DNA from: Neostapfia colusana
Lineage: Eukaryota; Streptophyta; Magnoliopsida; Poales; Poaceae
Direction: 5' to 3'
Length of the DNA: 64,000 nt
Assembly (NCBI GenBank): GCA_030760725.1
Contig: JASWHV010000008.1
Coordinates: forward strand, 50,071,671-50,135,670
In this document: positions 43,336 to 56,700 of the stretch, in pieces
Layout of the letters: each line of letters starts with the position of its first letter
Position numbering within the stretch: position 1 is the stretch's first letter
Made by a program: the position numbers and the translations under genes
Notes under the pieces: generated by a model
Database searches by the model: none
What the model saw: only the letters and a program-made list of their open reading frames with translations
Told to the model about the DNA's origin: nothing

Positions 43336-46300
43336 TGTAAAATCCCAAGAATTGACTTGCTAAAATGTTCATCACCACACCACAGCTCATTTGGTGGGTA
43401 GCTCATGAACATTTGTGAAGAGCAAGTAAACACAACCAAGAGGGTGATTAGAGGAAAACCCCATAACTTCAAAAAGTAGGAGGTCACACACATAAACATG
43501 AGAGGATGAGTTCACTATTTGGTCCTAAATACTTTTAGGAATGCTCATGCCAAGTTTCATGCAAATCCAAACTCTTTTGAGCCACTTCTGGAGACATTTG
43601 TAAAAAAGGCTATTTGAATATAAATTCAAATTTCAGCTAGTTTTCATCACTTGAATTCAAAAGTCGACTTCATATTCAAACTAAGCACATTTTTCTGAGT
43701 TAGTCCACCAATTTTCATCCTCATTGGAGTTCATCTTGTCGGGAGCTAAATTTGCATTAATTCAAAACTGAATTTGAACTTCAAATTCAAATGTGCAGCA
43801 AATTTAGCCAAACCAATTTCAAATTGAGGAAATCAAATTGAACCAAGACTTTGTGGCTAAGTCTCTCATTCAATTGTGAGTAGCTGAGATCTTTTCAGTG
43901 AAAACAAGAATGAAAAAGAGAAAAGGAATTAGAGGGGAGGGGGACCCACTGGTCAGAGACTGAAAGAGAAGAGAACCGCCTCTGTTTCCTTCTGTCGGCT
44001 GCCGGGAACATTGCCGCCTCACCCCATCGCAACCACGCGTGAGCCAGCGCTGCTTCGGATCAGCTCGCGCTCATTACGATCATCCACGTACGGTGCACAA
44101 CTGAAGTTCGCTTTTGCTCCCAGCTAGCGCCGCTCTGTCCGCTCCCGCGCGCGAAGAAACCATCGTCGGCCGACCCTCTCTGCTCCCTGGCGTCCAAGAG
44201 CTAGAAGCCCTTTCGTGCCCGACGAGCTACACGAAAAAGGTCCGCTCCAAGGTGCTTAACACGGCCGTGCCGACCGCTCCTCCTCTCATGCCTCGCCAAA
44301 TTCGTAGGGATTACTCCACCACTGCGTATGCCAAGCTACCCACATGTTCTACACGTCCCCACGACCACTTAGGATCATGAATCACAAGAATCCGTCGAGA
44401 AACCATCGAGTTCCTTGTGTTTTTCGTTCTTCATCAGGTTTAGGCCTAGGTCGCACGGTGAAGTCCTGTTTGCCGCCACTTTGAGCAAGACCAGAGGTTG
44501 GGTCGTTGCTCCGTAAGTCATGGCGATGCTGTAGGAGCCAACACAGGAGGTTTTGAGGCACTACAGCGCCATATCGACCTCGCCGAACTCGCCATGTTGA
44601 CTGTCACCGTCGCACGACCGTTTCCGGTGATCGCTGGTGGCGACAAGGTCAGCAACAGGTTCCCTGAGCAATTTTAGGCAGGGGCGGCAAGTTTTGTTGA
44701 GTTACGGTCACGAGAACCCTCTTCCGGCAAGTGCTCCTGTGAGGGGGCGGCGGTGAGCCGCGGGAGCGCCAGGAAGACGAAGCCTCACGGGCCGCACGTG
44801 TCGGTCTCTGATTTTTACCGAGCCAGATCTGCTGTGGCGCTGGGATCTCATGTGGATACGCGGGAGATTAAGCGAACACCCGTGTGGTTTGGCTGTAGAG
44901 CTGACATGTAGCCCTGGGGCCCACCAGCCGGTTTAAACTTTTCTTTGAATTTCAGAATTTGGTTCAAACTTCAACTAGCCATAACTTTTGCTAGGGAGCT
45001 CCAAATTAAGTGAACCAAATTTTGTTGCATTCAACTTTTCGAGTACTTTCCAGCAAAACAAGTTTCAGCTCATGGAACTTGTTATTTTCCAGAATTAATT
45101 CCCTAAAGTTTAAACTGTTGGAAATTTTATCTGTGCAATTCCTTTATCGAAAATTCTAAAATTTGGCTAGGAGGTTCATTTGAAAATCATTGAGTCACGG
45201 GAAAAATTTCAGATCCATCCAAGTTCATTTAGTTCCCCTAATGGTGTGATTAAGTGAACTGCCATGGGAAAATGGAAAAATGTACAGAAACATTTTTCAG
45301 ATTTTCTCAAATTTTGTTTAGGACATAACTTCCACTAGGATTCTTCAAATGACCTGAAACCAAATCCACTAGAACCATATCAAACTCTATTTTACAGAAA
45401 GTAATTGTTTGAGCCATGAAAATTCCTGGAAATTCTTAGAAGCTCTAGTAATGATCAAATACTCTTGTATTTGCATAGAGCTCAAATGAACTTTGTTTCA
45501 AATGAAACTTGGTCAAGTCTGTGTTTAGGACCCTACCAAGACACCATAAATATTTCAGAGCCAAAGAGGAGGGCTAGCTATAGTTATGGTCTTTACATAT
45601 TCAATTTAACACATTGCATTTAAATTAACATATAGTACATTGCTTACGTGTAGTCGCTAAAGGCGAGGAAACCCCGGAAGTGTTGGACTTCCTACTTCCG
45701 TACGAGATGCTAACATCTGAGCAGCATTAACAAGGCAAGCCCCGGTTTGCATTTAACAAGTTTACAAAGTTTTGCTTTATATACACATAGCTTGAGGTAT
45801 GTTGGTGCATTAGGTGTAGGATGGATGAAACCCCAAGTGCATAACCAGATTATTCCTCCAAGAGTGAGGGTAGTGTCTAAGTCCTCGAGTAGTCAGGCTG
45901 TGCTTAATGTTCATAGAACTTCGGTACAAGTCGAGTAGTTGGAATCTACTCACGAGTATAGGCTCCGGGACACACGGGATTTGTTCGAGTGATGTGAGAT
46001 CACTTTAGTAAGAAAATGAGACTAGGCAGGGGCTAGGGCGCAGCAAGAGGAAGGCTTGTGGGCGCATCCCTGTCCGTGTTGGTTGAGGATCGATCTGTGT
46101 GCAGCCCCGCTGGACAAGTTTTGAACGTACCGAAGGCATATCGGATATATGGGCCCCGATAATCCGATGTAACCTCTACCTCCGGGCGTCGAGGCATAAC
46201 ACACCGATTTATAGGTGTAGGTTGAGGGCAGCAAGGTGAAAATCCGCTAACGGGCATAGAGAGATGCTCCATGTAGGGAACCTCCTGTTCGTTTGGGTGT

Positions 46301-47117
46301 GACCGGTTTGACGTTTGGGCTGTTTGGTGAAAGGTTGTCCCGTACGACATCGAGTGAGCGTGCTGTGCAGCTCCACGGGTGGGCGTACGTGACATGCTCT
46401 TTGGGTATCCCTGCAGGTGTATATCGAGTCGATTCACCGTCCCTCGCGGTGATGAGTACCGCTTGTTCACTGCATCGTGACGTAGATAAATTATAGAATA
46501 TTGTGATTCAATTCTGCTGATATGTATAAATTGTATTGCTACATGTGTGCCACCAAATATTGCTTACTAAATTTCAGATTCATGAACTGTTAATTTGTGG
46601 CTAAAAGATGAACTAAGGATGAACTTGTAGCCGTGTCCTTTGCTGCAATTTACTATCCTATATTGGTTACAATCTGCATGTAGAGTTCCATGTATAGGGA
46701 GTCAGTTAAGACTTGCTGAGCCATCGTGCTCACGGTTGCTGCTATTGAGTGTTTGAAGGTGAGGAGTACCCCACGGACATGGGGTACGAGTCCACCGGTG
46801 AGGGTTACCCTCCATCGGGGACCACGGCTGATGGGAGCCGTACACGCCGCGCTGAGCCGAGGTGTGGAGCTAGTGTGGGTTGTCCGTAGGGCTGGACAAC
46901 CGACTTTTGCTAGTTAGGTGGGTGTGAGTTGTAAAAATTTAGCTTCCGCTGTTGTAAACTCTGTACTTAGTTGTAAACTGAAGGTTTGTACTATTTTGTA
47001 CATATTCAGTTGTTTTCTATGTAATACAATGTTTGCCTTATGATGTATGTTGTTGGGTGTCGCATCGTGCGGCACCACCCTCTGAGATCCTGGGCGTACG
47101 GATTTCGGTCCGTCACA
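43336..47117 (+). repeat. Solo LTR E inside the LTR of H
   Basis: Starts TGTAAAATCC, ends CCGTCACA, 3782 bp, flanked by perfect TGCCG duplications, with no internal region. This is the footprint of recombination between the two LTRs of an inserted element. The second half is close to B's LTR; the GC-rich block (about 43950-44930) is its own. It belongs to the same family as minus-strand LTR G. Confidence 0.92.
45654..46855 (+). other. Candidate spliced LTR micro-gene, E copy (decayed)
   Basis: Block 1 45654-45734 is 81 bp between ACGTGTAG and CAAG|GCAAGC and keeps PEVLDFLLP, but has an in-frame TAA near its end (CATTAACAAG). Block 2 from 46759 has lost one base at about 46831, which shifts the EWEPYTP ending. 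A broken relative of the A and B copies. Confidence 0.4.
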
Positions 47118-47182
47118 TGCCGCATCGCACGGCACCACCCTCTGTGAACCCGGAGTCGGAGGACCACGGGGTGGCCCCCACA
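47118..47182 (+). repeat. LTR of element H, terminal part
   Basis: Opens with TGCCG (47118-47122, right target duplication of E), continues the GGTGCCG... end block of H, and ends CCCCCACA at 47182, followed by a primer site. Confidence 0.8.
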
Positions 47183-48855
47183 TACGTTGTATCAGAGCCG
47201 CATTGGGAATAGCACGCTCGAAAAGAGCCTATTTTGATAACTTAGAAGTAGTCGAGTGAGGATTAGTCACTATGCCCGCATAAGGTCTATTATAGTAGTA
47301 GATATTATTGTGGAAAAACTAACATATGTGTTATTATTCAGTAACGATAATCCGATGTCAGGTAAGAGGTAAGGTACGCCACCGCAGGAGGATCAATTGC
47401 GGTAAGCTCGCCATACGAGCACTGGTATGGAATGGTTTACCGTGGCTTGGCACGGTAGTGAATATGAGTCTCTGAATCTTCTCATGGTTCTGAGAGCATA
47501 TGAAAACACTGATCCCCAGCGTGCTTTATGCAAAAGCGAGGATACCCCATCGTGTGGTAAGAAAGACGATACTTTGTAACTCTTGAACGTTCAATGTTCA
47601 AAGGGTCATATGCAGCGCTCGCCATCGGCGTGTCTCAACAGTCATGATGCAGTAGGTGGTATCCAGTGGGGTGATAAAATTCCTAACCGTGGCCCATTCA
47701 CGCTCTACTCAGGTTCCCCGTCGTGTGGTGTGAAAACACGACCATGTACCTTGAGACGTGGCATGACTCATGGACGATGTGTATGGAAATGATACATACC
47801 GTATGTTTTTACTATGATATGGACCTGCCTGAAATGATCTACCTTTGTATGCCCCATTATTGTGTGGTTTTATGCAGGTACATGGACCACGTTAGAGCAT
47901 GACATTTAGAATCCGTTTGTGAGTGATGTTTTTAGTTCCACCATTTGACACGTATATGCCGGAATACCGGCTTAGGATTTTTCTTTGGTGAGGGCGTAGT
48001 ACCGGCATTATCATGAAAATTGCATCAACACCACGCTCACCTCATAAACTTGAAGGTGCTGTAAAATTTGAATGAATACAGTCAAATGAATTGGTTAAAA
48101 CGTATTTAGGAACCAACTCTAGAGTAGGTGAGTATAAAGAAACCCAAAACAGAGACCCCTGTTTTGGCAGGGTTTCTGCTGAAATTTGTATAGGGTGTTA
48201 CTCATTGTAGAAAATGCAAATGGAAGTGTTTGATACTGTTTTAGAAAGGTGGACAAGTTCTCTAAAACTTTTCTATAAGCTTCCAGGACAGAAACACACT
48301 TAAAGTTGGTCAAACACCTTAGAAACCAAAACTACTATAAAGGGGTAGAACCTGAAACAGAGTCTCTGTAATTCCATCATAACTCTCGGTGGAAAAATCT
48401 CTAAGGGTATTATTAAACATTTATGGAAAGGGAATGAGATATTATACCACTTTGTAATTCAATGTTTTGCCAAAATTGGAGCATAATTATTTGGAATTGT
48501 GGATTGAAACTAGTTACCTCTGTGGAGATGCTGTCAAAATCCTGCCAGAAATTCTGTTAGCTTTGAACCATCATATCTTTTGATCCAGGAATGCAAAGAG
48601 ATCATAAAAATACATTTTTTGAAAGCATGGGAAGTTCTTTACAATATTTTTGTTCATCCCTAGTGCAGAATCCTCCTTTAAAGGGGTGAAATTTGCAGTA
48701 CAATTGAAACTGTTAAGAGTACCCCAAAGGTTGTGCATAGTTTCTATACTGATTTGAATTTTGCTTATAACTTCCTGTATAAGAATTGGAAAAGGTGAAA
48801 TCTTACAATCATAGGAAGCTTATGAATCGTGCTTCAACTTTGTATGTATGAGTTT
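47183..48855 (+). other. Primer site and leader of element H (truncated by G)
   Basis: TTGTATCAGAGCC at 47187-47199 is a one-mismatch initiator-Met site. No gene seen. The leader follows that of B in outline, has a degenerate form of the hairpin (CATCGTGTGGTAAG near 47549), a donor-like TATGCAG|GTACAT at 47871-47883, and the GAGATGCTG block near 48522. It is cut at 48856 by minus-strand element G, so H's gag-pol would lie beyond the right end of the window. Confidence 0.7.
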
Positions 48856-51800
48856 TGTGACGGACCAAAATCCGTACGCCTAGGATCTCAGAGGGTGGTG
48901 CCGCACGATGCAACACCCGACAGCACACAGCATAAGAACGACATTGTATTACATAGAAAACAACTGAATATGTACAAATTAGTACAAACCTTCAGTTTAC
49001 CACTAAGAACAGATTTTATACATGCGGAAGCTAACTTTTTACAACTCACGCCCACCTAACTAGCAAAAGTCGGTTGTCCAGCCCTATGGACAACCCACAC
49101 TAGCTTCACTCCTCAGCTCAGCGTGGTGTGTACGGCTCCCACTAAGCCGTGGTCCCTGACGGAGGGTAGCCCTCGCCGGTGGACTCATACCTCGAGTCCG
49201 TGGGGTAGTCCTCACCTGAAAAACACTCATAGCAGCAACCGTGAGCACGATGGCTCAGCAAGGATTAACCGACCACCTGCACATGAAACTCTATATGCAG
49301 GTCATACACACATAGGATGGCACATTGCAGCAAAGGACACGCCTACAAGTTCTTCCTTACTTCATCTTGTAGCCACAAGTTAACAGTTCAGGAAATCTGA
49401 AATTTAGTAAGCAATATTTGGTGGCACACATGTAGCAATACAAGTTAATCATAACAGCAATATTGAATCACCTCATTTCATATATTAACCTACGTCACGA
49501 TGCAGTGAACAAGCGGTACTCATCACCGCGAGGGACGGAGAAACGACTCGATATACACCTGCAGGGATACCCAAAGAGCACGTCACGTATGCCCACCGTG
49601 GAGCTGCACAGCACGCTCACTCGATGTCGTATGGGACAACCTTTCACCAAACAGCCCAAACGTCGAACCGGTCACACCCAAACAGACGGGAGGTTCCCTA
49701 CACGGAGCATATGTCTATGCCTGTTAGCGGATTTCCACCTTGCTGCCCTCAGCCTACAGATATAAATCGGTGCGTTATGCCTCGACGCCCAGATTTCTAG
49801 GTTACATCAGTCTATCGGGGCCCATATATCCGATATGCCTTCGGTACGTTCAATACTTGTTCAGCGAGGACGCACACGGATCGGTCCTCAATTGACACAG
49901 ACAGGGCTGCGCCCAGAAGACTTCCTCTTGCTGTGCCCTAGCCCCTGCCTAGTCTCATTTTCTTAGTAAAGTGATCTCACATCACTCGAACCAATCCCGT
50001 GTGTCCCAACACCTATACTCGCGAGTAGATTCCAACTACTCGACTTGTACCGAAGTTCTATGAACATTAAGCACAGTCTGACTACTCGAGGACTTAGACA
50101 CTACCCTCACTCATGTAGGAATAATCTGGTTATGCACTTGGGGTTTCATCCACCCTACACCTAATGCACAAACATACCTCATGCTAAGTATACATAAAGC
50201 AAAACTTTTTAAAATTTGTTAATGCAAACCGGGGCTTGCCTTGTGGCTGCTGGTCAGAGGTTAATGCTTCGTCCGGAAGGAGAAAGTCCAGCACTTACGG
50301 GGTTTCCTCGCCTTCAGCGACTACACGTAAGCAATATACTATATGTCAATTTAGATGCAATGTGTTAAATTGAATATGTAAATACCATAACTCTAGCTAG
50401 CCCTCCCCTTTGGCTCTGAAATTTTTATGGTGGCTTGGTAGGGTCCTAAACAGAGACTTTACCAAGTTTCATCTGAAGCAAAGTTCATTTGAGCTCTGTA
50501 CAAATAAAAGTCTATTTGGCCACTGCTGGAGCTTCTAAGGATTTCCAGCGATTTTCATGGCTCAAACCATTATTTTCTGGAAACTAGATTTGATATGGTT
50601 CTAATGGAATTGGTTTCATGTCATTTAAATAATCCTAGATGAAGTTATGCCCTAAACAAGATTTGAGAAAATCTGAAAAATGTTTCTGTATATTTTTCCA
50701 TTTTCTCAGGGCAGTTCACTCAATCCCACCATTAGGGGGAGTAAACGAACTTGGATGGATCTAAAATTTTTTCTGTGGCTCAAGGATTTTAAAATGAACA
50801 TCCTAGCCAAATTTCAGAATTTTCCATAAAAGAATTCTCCAGATAAAATTCCCAACAGTTTAAAGTTTAGGGAATTAATTCTGCAAAAATAATAGGTTTC
50901 ATGAGCTGAAACTTGTTTTGCTGGATAATACTCGAAGAGCTGAATCCATAAAAATTTGTTTCACTAAATTTGGAGCTTCCTAGCAAAAGTTATAGCTAGT
51001 TGAAGTTTGAACCAAATTCTGAAATTCAAATAAAAGTTTAAACCAACTGGTGGGTCCCAGGGCTACGTGTCAGCTCTATAGCCAAACCACACGGGGTCCG
51101 CAGAGTCTCCCGCGTAGTTACACGAAATCCCGGCGCCATAGCAGATCCGATGCTGTTTTGACAGAGGCCGACACGTGGGGCCCGTGGGGCTTCGTCTTCC
51201 TCGCGCTCTCGCGGCTCACCACCGCCCCCCTCGCTGGAGAGCTCGCCGCCAGTCGTTCTACTGCCCGACCATCGATGAAACTCGCCGCCTGTGCACATCT
51301 TAGCCTGAGGAAACGTTGGTGCACTCACCGGAGCTCGGCGATGGCCGGAACAGTGCTCGCGACGGTGACAGCGGCTAGGAGCTCATCGGCGACGTCGAAC
51401 TCGGTGTTCTCTATACCTTTTTCGACGTGGTTTGCTCGGAGAGCTCCACTGAGACTTGATGATCACGGATATGAGCACTGATCCTCGTGAAAACGGCCGC
51501 AACTAGGACCTCATCGTCGACCTAGGGCTAAAACGGCAGCGATCGGAAAATTTTGAAGTACAGCAACCCTAGTCTATGGTTTCCGCCGGTTTTTTGATCC
51601 TAGGTGGCCGTGGGCAGGTGCAGAACATATGTGTAGCTCAGAATCCTTTGTGGTGGACTAACCATTATGAATTTCAGAGTTTTGAATGACTTGGTTCTTT
51701 GAACACCGAGAAATAAACGGTGAAATTATCCCCTGTGAGGGAACGAAAAGGGGTAGGGTTTTTACCGTGAGTTCGAGCAGCCTCTGGCGCGTCGAGTTGC

Positions 51801-52608
51801 TGTTGATCATCGGGCACGAGCGTGCTTAGAGCGGCGGCGCACCGGAGAACCGATAGGGCGGCCGAAACGGTGATACTTTTGGTTGAGCTTGTGCGATAGC
51901 CGGCAGGATTTCCGTGTGAGCTGCGAGAGGTGGCTTCGTGTGCAACAAAAGACCCGGCGCTAGCCTCCAGCACGACACCAGCTCATCGCGGTGGCTGTTC
52001 GGCAGCTGCTCGGTGGCGCCCGCTGCCGTGTCCCATAGAACAGAGCCCGTGGGAGTGCTTGATCAGTGCATTTGACTGCCACGTGGGCCCTTGCTTCCCC
52101 CCTAAGCCTCTCCTTTGTTGGTGCAAATATCTCAGCTACTCAAACATGAATGGAAGACTTAGCCACCAATTCAGGGGATGGATTTGAATTCATCAGTTTG
52201 AAATCGGGTTGGCCAAATTCGTTTCACATTCGAATTTGAAATTCAAATTCAGTTTTTGAATTAATGCAAATTTAGCTCCCAACAAGATGAACTCCAATGG
52301 GGATGAAAATTAGTGGACTAACTCAGAAAAATGTGCTGAGTTTGAATATGGAGTCAACTTTTGAATTCAAGTGCTGAAAACTAGTTCAAATTTGAATTTG
52401 CATTGAAATAGACCTTTTTACAAAAGTCTCCAAAAGTGACTCAAAAGAGTTTGGATTTGCATGAAACTTGGCCTCCCAAGAGTATTTAAGTTCTAGGGGT
52501 GAACTCAGCCTCTCATGTTTATGTGTATGAACTCCTACTTTTTGGAGTCATGGGTTTGCCCTCTAATCACCCTCTTGATTGTGTTTACTTGCTCTTCTCA
52601 AATGTCCA
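48856..52608 (-). repeat. 3' LTR of element G (minus strand), start deleted
   Basis: 48856 opens TGTGACGGACC, the complement of the E-family LTR end. The complement runs collinear with E (43336-47117) to about 52608, where roughly the first 75 bases of the LTR are missing. The next sequence is integrase on the same strand. The target duplication partner is outside the window. Confidence 0.85.
49118..50320 (-). other. Candidate spliced LTR micro-gene, G copy (decayed)
   Basis: On the minus strand, block 1 is 50320-50240, again exactly 81 bp with CGTGTAG and CAAG|GCAAGC boundaries. Block 2 runs 49215-49118. Block 1 has GAA to TAA within the EVLDF motif and block 2 has GAG to TAG in EWEPYTP. 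Confidence 0.4.
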
Positions 52609-53743
52609 CACTTCTCGGTGAAAGTATAGGGTCCAATAAATCAGGGAGCGAGATTCCCCTTCACGCCGAATCTGTGTACGCCCTTCATCGGAGATACACG
52701 GAGGTACACGTGTTCCCCGACATCGAAGTGTAGCGGCCTACGCCTCTTATCAGCATAACTTTTCTGTTGGGATTGGGCGGCCTTCAAGTTGGCTTGAATC
52801 ATCCGAACGCGCTCTTCAGCGTCGTTCACCACATCAACCCCAAACGTGACCCTTTCACCGGACTCGCACCAGTTCAATGGGGCGCGGCATTTGCGACCGT
52901 AGAGAGCTTCATATGGTGTCATCTTGATACTCGCTTGATAGCCATTATTGTACGAGAATTCCGCCAACGGTAGATGATCATCCCAGTTTCTACCGTGGTG
53001 GATGGCACACGCTCTCAACATGTCCTCTAATACTTGGTTCACCCTCTCAGTTTGCCCATCTGTCTGAGGGTGATAGGCGGAGCTTCGAATCAGTTTGGTA
53101 CCCAAAGCAGCGTGCAACTGCTCCCAGAAATGAGCTACAAACAGTGCCCCTTGATCTGAGATTATGGTCTTGGATACCCCATGCAAGCATAGGATTCTTG
53201 CTATGTACAACTCCGCTTACTTGCTGGCATGGTAAGGTGTATGCACGGGAATAAAGTGAGCCAACTTGGTTAGCCGGTCAACAATTACCCAAATGGAATC
53301 ATGCTTGTTGGAAGTTAGGGGTAATCCCACAATGAAATCCATGCTCACATCTTCCCACTTCCATGCTGGAATTTTCAGGGGTTGCAACAGCCCTGATTTC
53401 CTCATGTGATCCGCTTTCACTCGTCTACACGTATCACACTCGGATATGTATTTAGCCACTTCCCGCTTCATCCGTGTCCACCAAAATTTTCTCTTCAAAT
53501 ATTGGTACATTTTGTTGCTGCCCGGATGAATGGACAATTTAGACAAGTGAGCTTCATCAAGGATATTCTTCCTCAGCTCCATATTCCGAGGTACGACTAT
53601 GCGGTCATTGAACCACAGCGTCCCCTCATCATCTTTCCGGATACATATTTGATATCCCCGCTGTCTATCCATCTCCGGAGATGTGCCATGCCCTTGTCAA
53701 CCTTCTGAGCTGTAATGATATCCTCCCTAATGGTAGGGATGAG
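52609..53743 (-). pseudogene. Integrase fragment of element G
   Basis: Minus strand. From 53743 it reads the end of the RNase H-integrase linker (LIPTIRED), the HHCC finger (CDTCRRVKADHM), catalytic MDF, SDQGALF and TDGQTE, up to GVKGNLAP. It then joins LTR sequence, so the chromodomain, stop and polypurine tract are lost. A two-base insertion near 53645 shifts frame, and a stop at 53219-53217 replaces Tyr. F interrupts it at 53744. The rest of G's gag-pol should lie beyond F, outside the window. Closest in wording to B. Confidence 0.88.
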
Positions 53744-56700
53744 TGTAAAAGTCTCAAAAATGTGTATGAATAAAAACTATGGTTTGAGTTCATATGTGTG
53801 GCAATGACATGAAAAATGGGACTTGCTAAAACTTTCTTCATGCAAGGTAATACATGGATGAACATCCAACATGAGGTTCACCTTTTTATTTAAAAGTGTT
53901 GGACCAATAAGGAGTTAAATACCTCTTTGCATGTAAGTTTAAAAATCAGATTTTAAATTCAAAGTTCACACATGTAGTGACCAAAAACTTTGAGTAAACA
54001 TGCAGCCCTATAGTTGGAATTATAGGGAAAAGTTTGCTCATAAACTTTTCAATTGTAGGGTGAGCTCAAAAGGGAGTTAAAGAGGAGAATTTGCAAACTT
54101 CAACCAAATTCAAATTTGGAAAGCAAATTCAAACTGAATTGGGAGGATTAAAATTCTAACCCACACTTTAAACTCAGAATTGTGGGAATTAAGAGGATCA
54201 CTTTGAGAAGATATTTGGGGGTTAGAATGTGGGATGGGACCCACATGGCAGTGAGCTGGAGGCTTAAACTTAACCAGGAAGCAAATGAATTTGGCTTCTG
54301 TTCTGCTCGGGCGCCACCGAGGAGTTCCACCGCGCCCCCCGGGGAACTGGACCCGACACCTCCTGCTGCCTCCCCCCCCCACGCGCGGCCACCGAAGGCG
54401 GGTTTCCTTCGACGTTATCGTGCCCTCGGCTGAGCAAAGACCCGATTGCTCTCCTCCTCTCGCGTGAACGCCGCACAGCCGTTCTTCCCTCGTTCGCTCT
54501 CGGTCGATCGGGAAACCAGCGGAGACCATCGCGCCCACGGCCTCCGAGGGGCTAAACACGGAGGCGCAACCGTTGCTCACTTCCCCCGACCCAGAAACCA
54601 CAAAGTCCCGGCGTTCCCGAGCCCCCAATCAACCATTTCGCGGTGACCTCAAAAGAATCGACGGTCGGCTTCACGTGGACAGCTCTCCACAGAAGCTTCC
54701 AAGCCCAATCAAGCACGGCCACAGGAGCGTTCTGCTGTGTTATTGCTCTCACCCAAAACTTGGAGCAATTCGTGGAGCGTAGCCGGCGAATTCCGAGGTT
54801 TTGCTCCGGCGGCTTCAACCCGAGCATCCGGTATGGAAATCCAAAATTTTCCACTTCTGTCCGTTCTTAGCTCGTCAAATTTTGCACGGAGGAGCTGGAC
54901 TAGCCGGCGGTCATATCCTCTTTAGCATCCGAGGCATGACATTAACTGGGCACGGCGAATTTTGAGCTCTACCGAGCGTGATCACGGCGGAACCGGTCGG
55001 CCGCACGGTGATGTCCGGTTTGCGGCCATTCCAGTGCCATTTGAGGTCCATGCCAAGCTTGGCGATCGACCACTGATGCTGTAGCACGTGTTTGTCGCTT
55101 GGTTAGAGGACTAGGAACCCTGGCCGACGGTGCCGAAAGGCAGCAAAGACCGCCGCACGTCGCCGGGGTGTTTCCGGTCACCGGCAACCCTAGATGACCC
55201 CGCAGATATGTTCCTCGACATCATAAATGCCCTGGCGGCAAACTTCAGCTCGGGCGGTGGCTGGAGAAGGCGAGCCGGTGAGCTCCGGCGTCGGGCCGGC
55301 GAGGGGCAGCGCGGGCGCGGGAAAACAACGGGAGGAAGAAGAAGACCGGGTGGGTCCCAGCCGTCAGCGCCTGTAGAGTTTAAAAAGAGGATCTGTTGTG
55401 GCTAGGATCTTTTGTGGCTACGTGGTACGATCCTGTGAACCGCTGTGGCCCCAATCTGATTGGCTGGGGTTTAAAAAGCGGGCCCAATGGGATTTGCAAT
55501 AGGAAAATAATCCCTGACTTAGCTCAATCTTTAGAAATTCATATCTCCCTGTAGAAAACTCCAATTTGAGTGATTCCAATTGGTTTGGATTCATCTCTCT
55601 GAGTTCTATCCAAATATGAACTCAGATTTCTATGAAAGTCAATATTATATTCTGGAAAATTCTTTGAAGGTTTTCTGAAAAAGAATTATTGAGGGAGTTT
55701 GGGTTATCCAAAAATACCCAAATTTTGCCAGAATATTCTTTAGCATATTATTGACCTACTAGCAAATTTTCAGCTCATTTGAAGATCATTTGTGTAGGAA
55801 TTTGCTAAATGCAAACTACTGTGTTCAAAAGAGTCCAGAAACATTTTCAGAAAATGTTTCCCACTTCAAAAATATGTTCTGAGCAATCCATAGCTCCAAA
55901 AATCATAGGAAAATTTAGGCAAGCTCTCTGGGACATACTTGGAATTGTAGTTCACTTAGTTGGGCATGAAAATGCACATTACTACAGAATTAATTCTATT
56001 GAGTACAAATGCTTAAAGAATTGTTCTGGGAGAACTACCCAAGTAAGAGGGCTGAATTTTGGACCAGATGACTCTCATGTGATCAAGAACTCACATGTAA
56101 ATTATCAGCCCAAGATGAGTCCTGGAACTCCCTGTCCTTATTCTCCATACTTATGTATAAGGGAAAAATACATAAGAGATATTGTGAGAATTATGGAGGA
56201 CACAATATGACTCCACATTAGCTGCAATCTGGCAAGCTAAATCCTTAGGTAGTATAGAACCTGCTGTAAAATTTTTGAGGCCATTGGAGTTCTTGTTCTT
56301 CAGTTGCACTCAAATCTTTTCAGCTTATCTATTATGTTCATTAGAGAAAAGGGTTAGTTATAGCTAAGGGCCTTAAGGTCAAATTAGTTTAATTCTGTTC
56401 TTTGCACAACAGAGGCAAACCAAGCCATGCTTGGCTTTTCCACACAACCTCTGTTCTTAAGAAAGTAATTCTATAACTTCTTTCCATTACATTCCATGAA
56501 ACATATGCATATGCATTTCAATAGGAACCACAACGAAGGGGACTCAAAGGAGTGATTCATCAAAGTGGATCAAGCTCCGGAGTGTCAAGGGTGGATCTGC
56601 AAGGATACTAACTGCTTATATACGACTACCCTGCAAAACAGGCAAGCTCCGGTTTGCATTTAACAGCTGTTAAGTTTTTACTTTGTATTCACCTTTGGTT

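Noticed and set aside
47118..47182. A short duplicated LTR tail as a separate element
   Set aside because: The TGCCG duplication shows it is the end of H's LTR displaced by solo LTR E.
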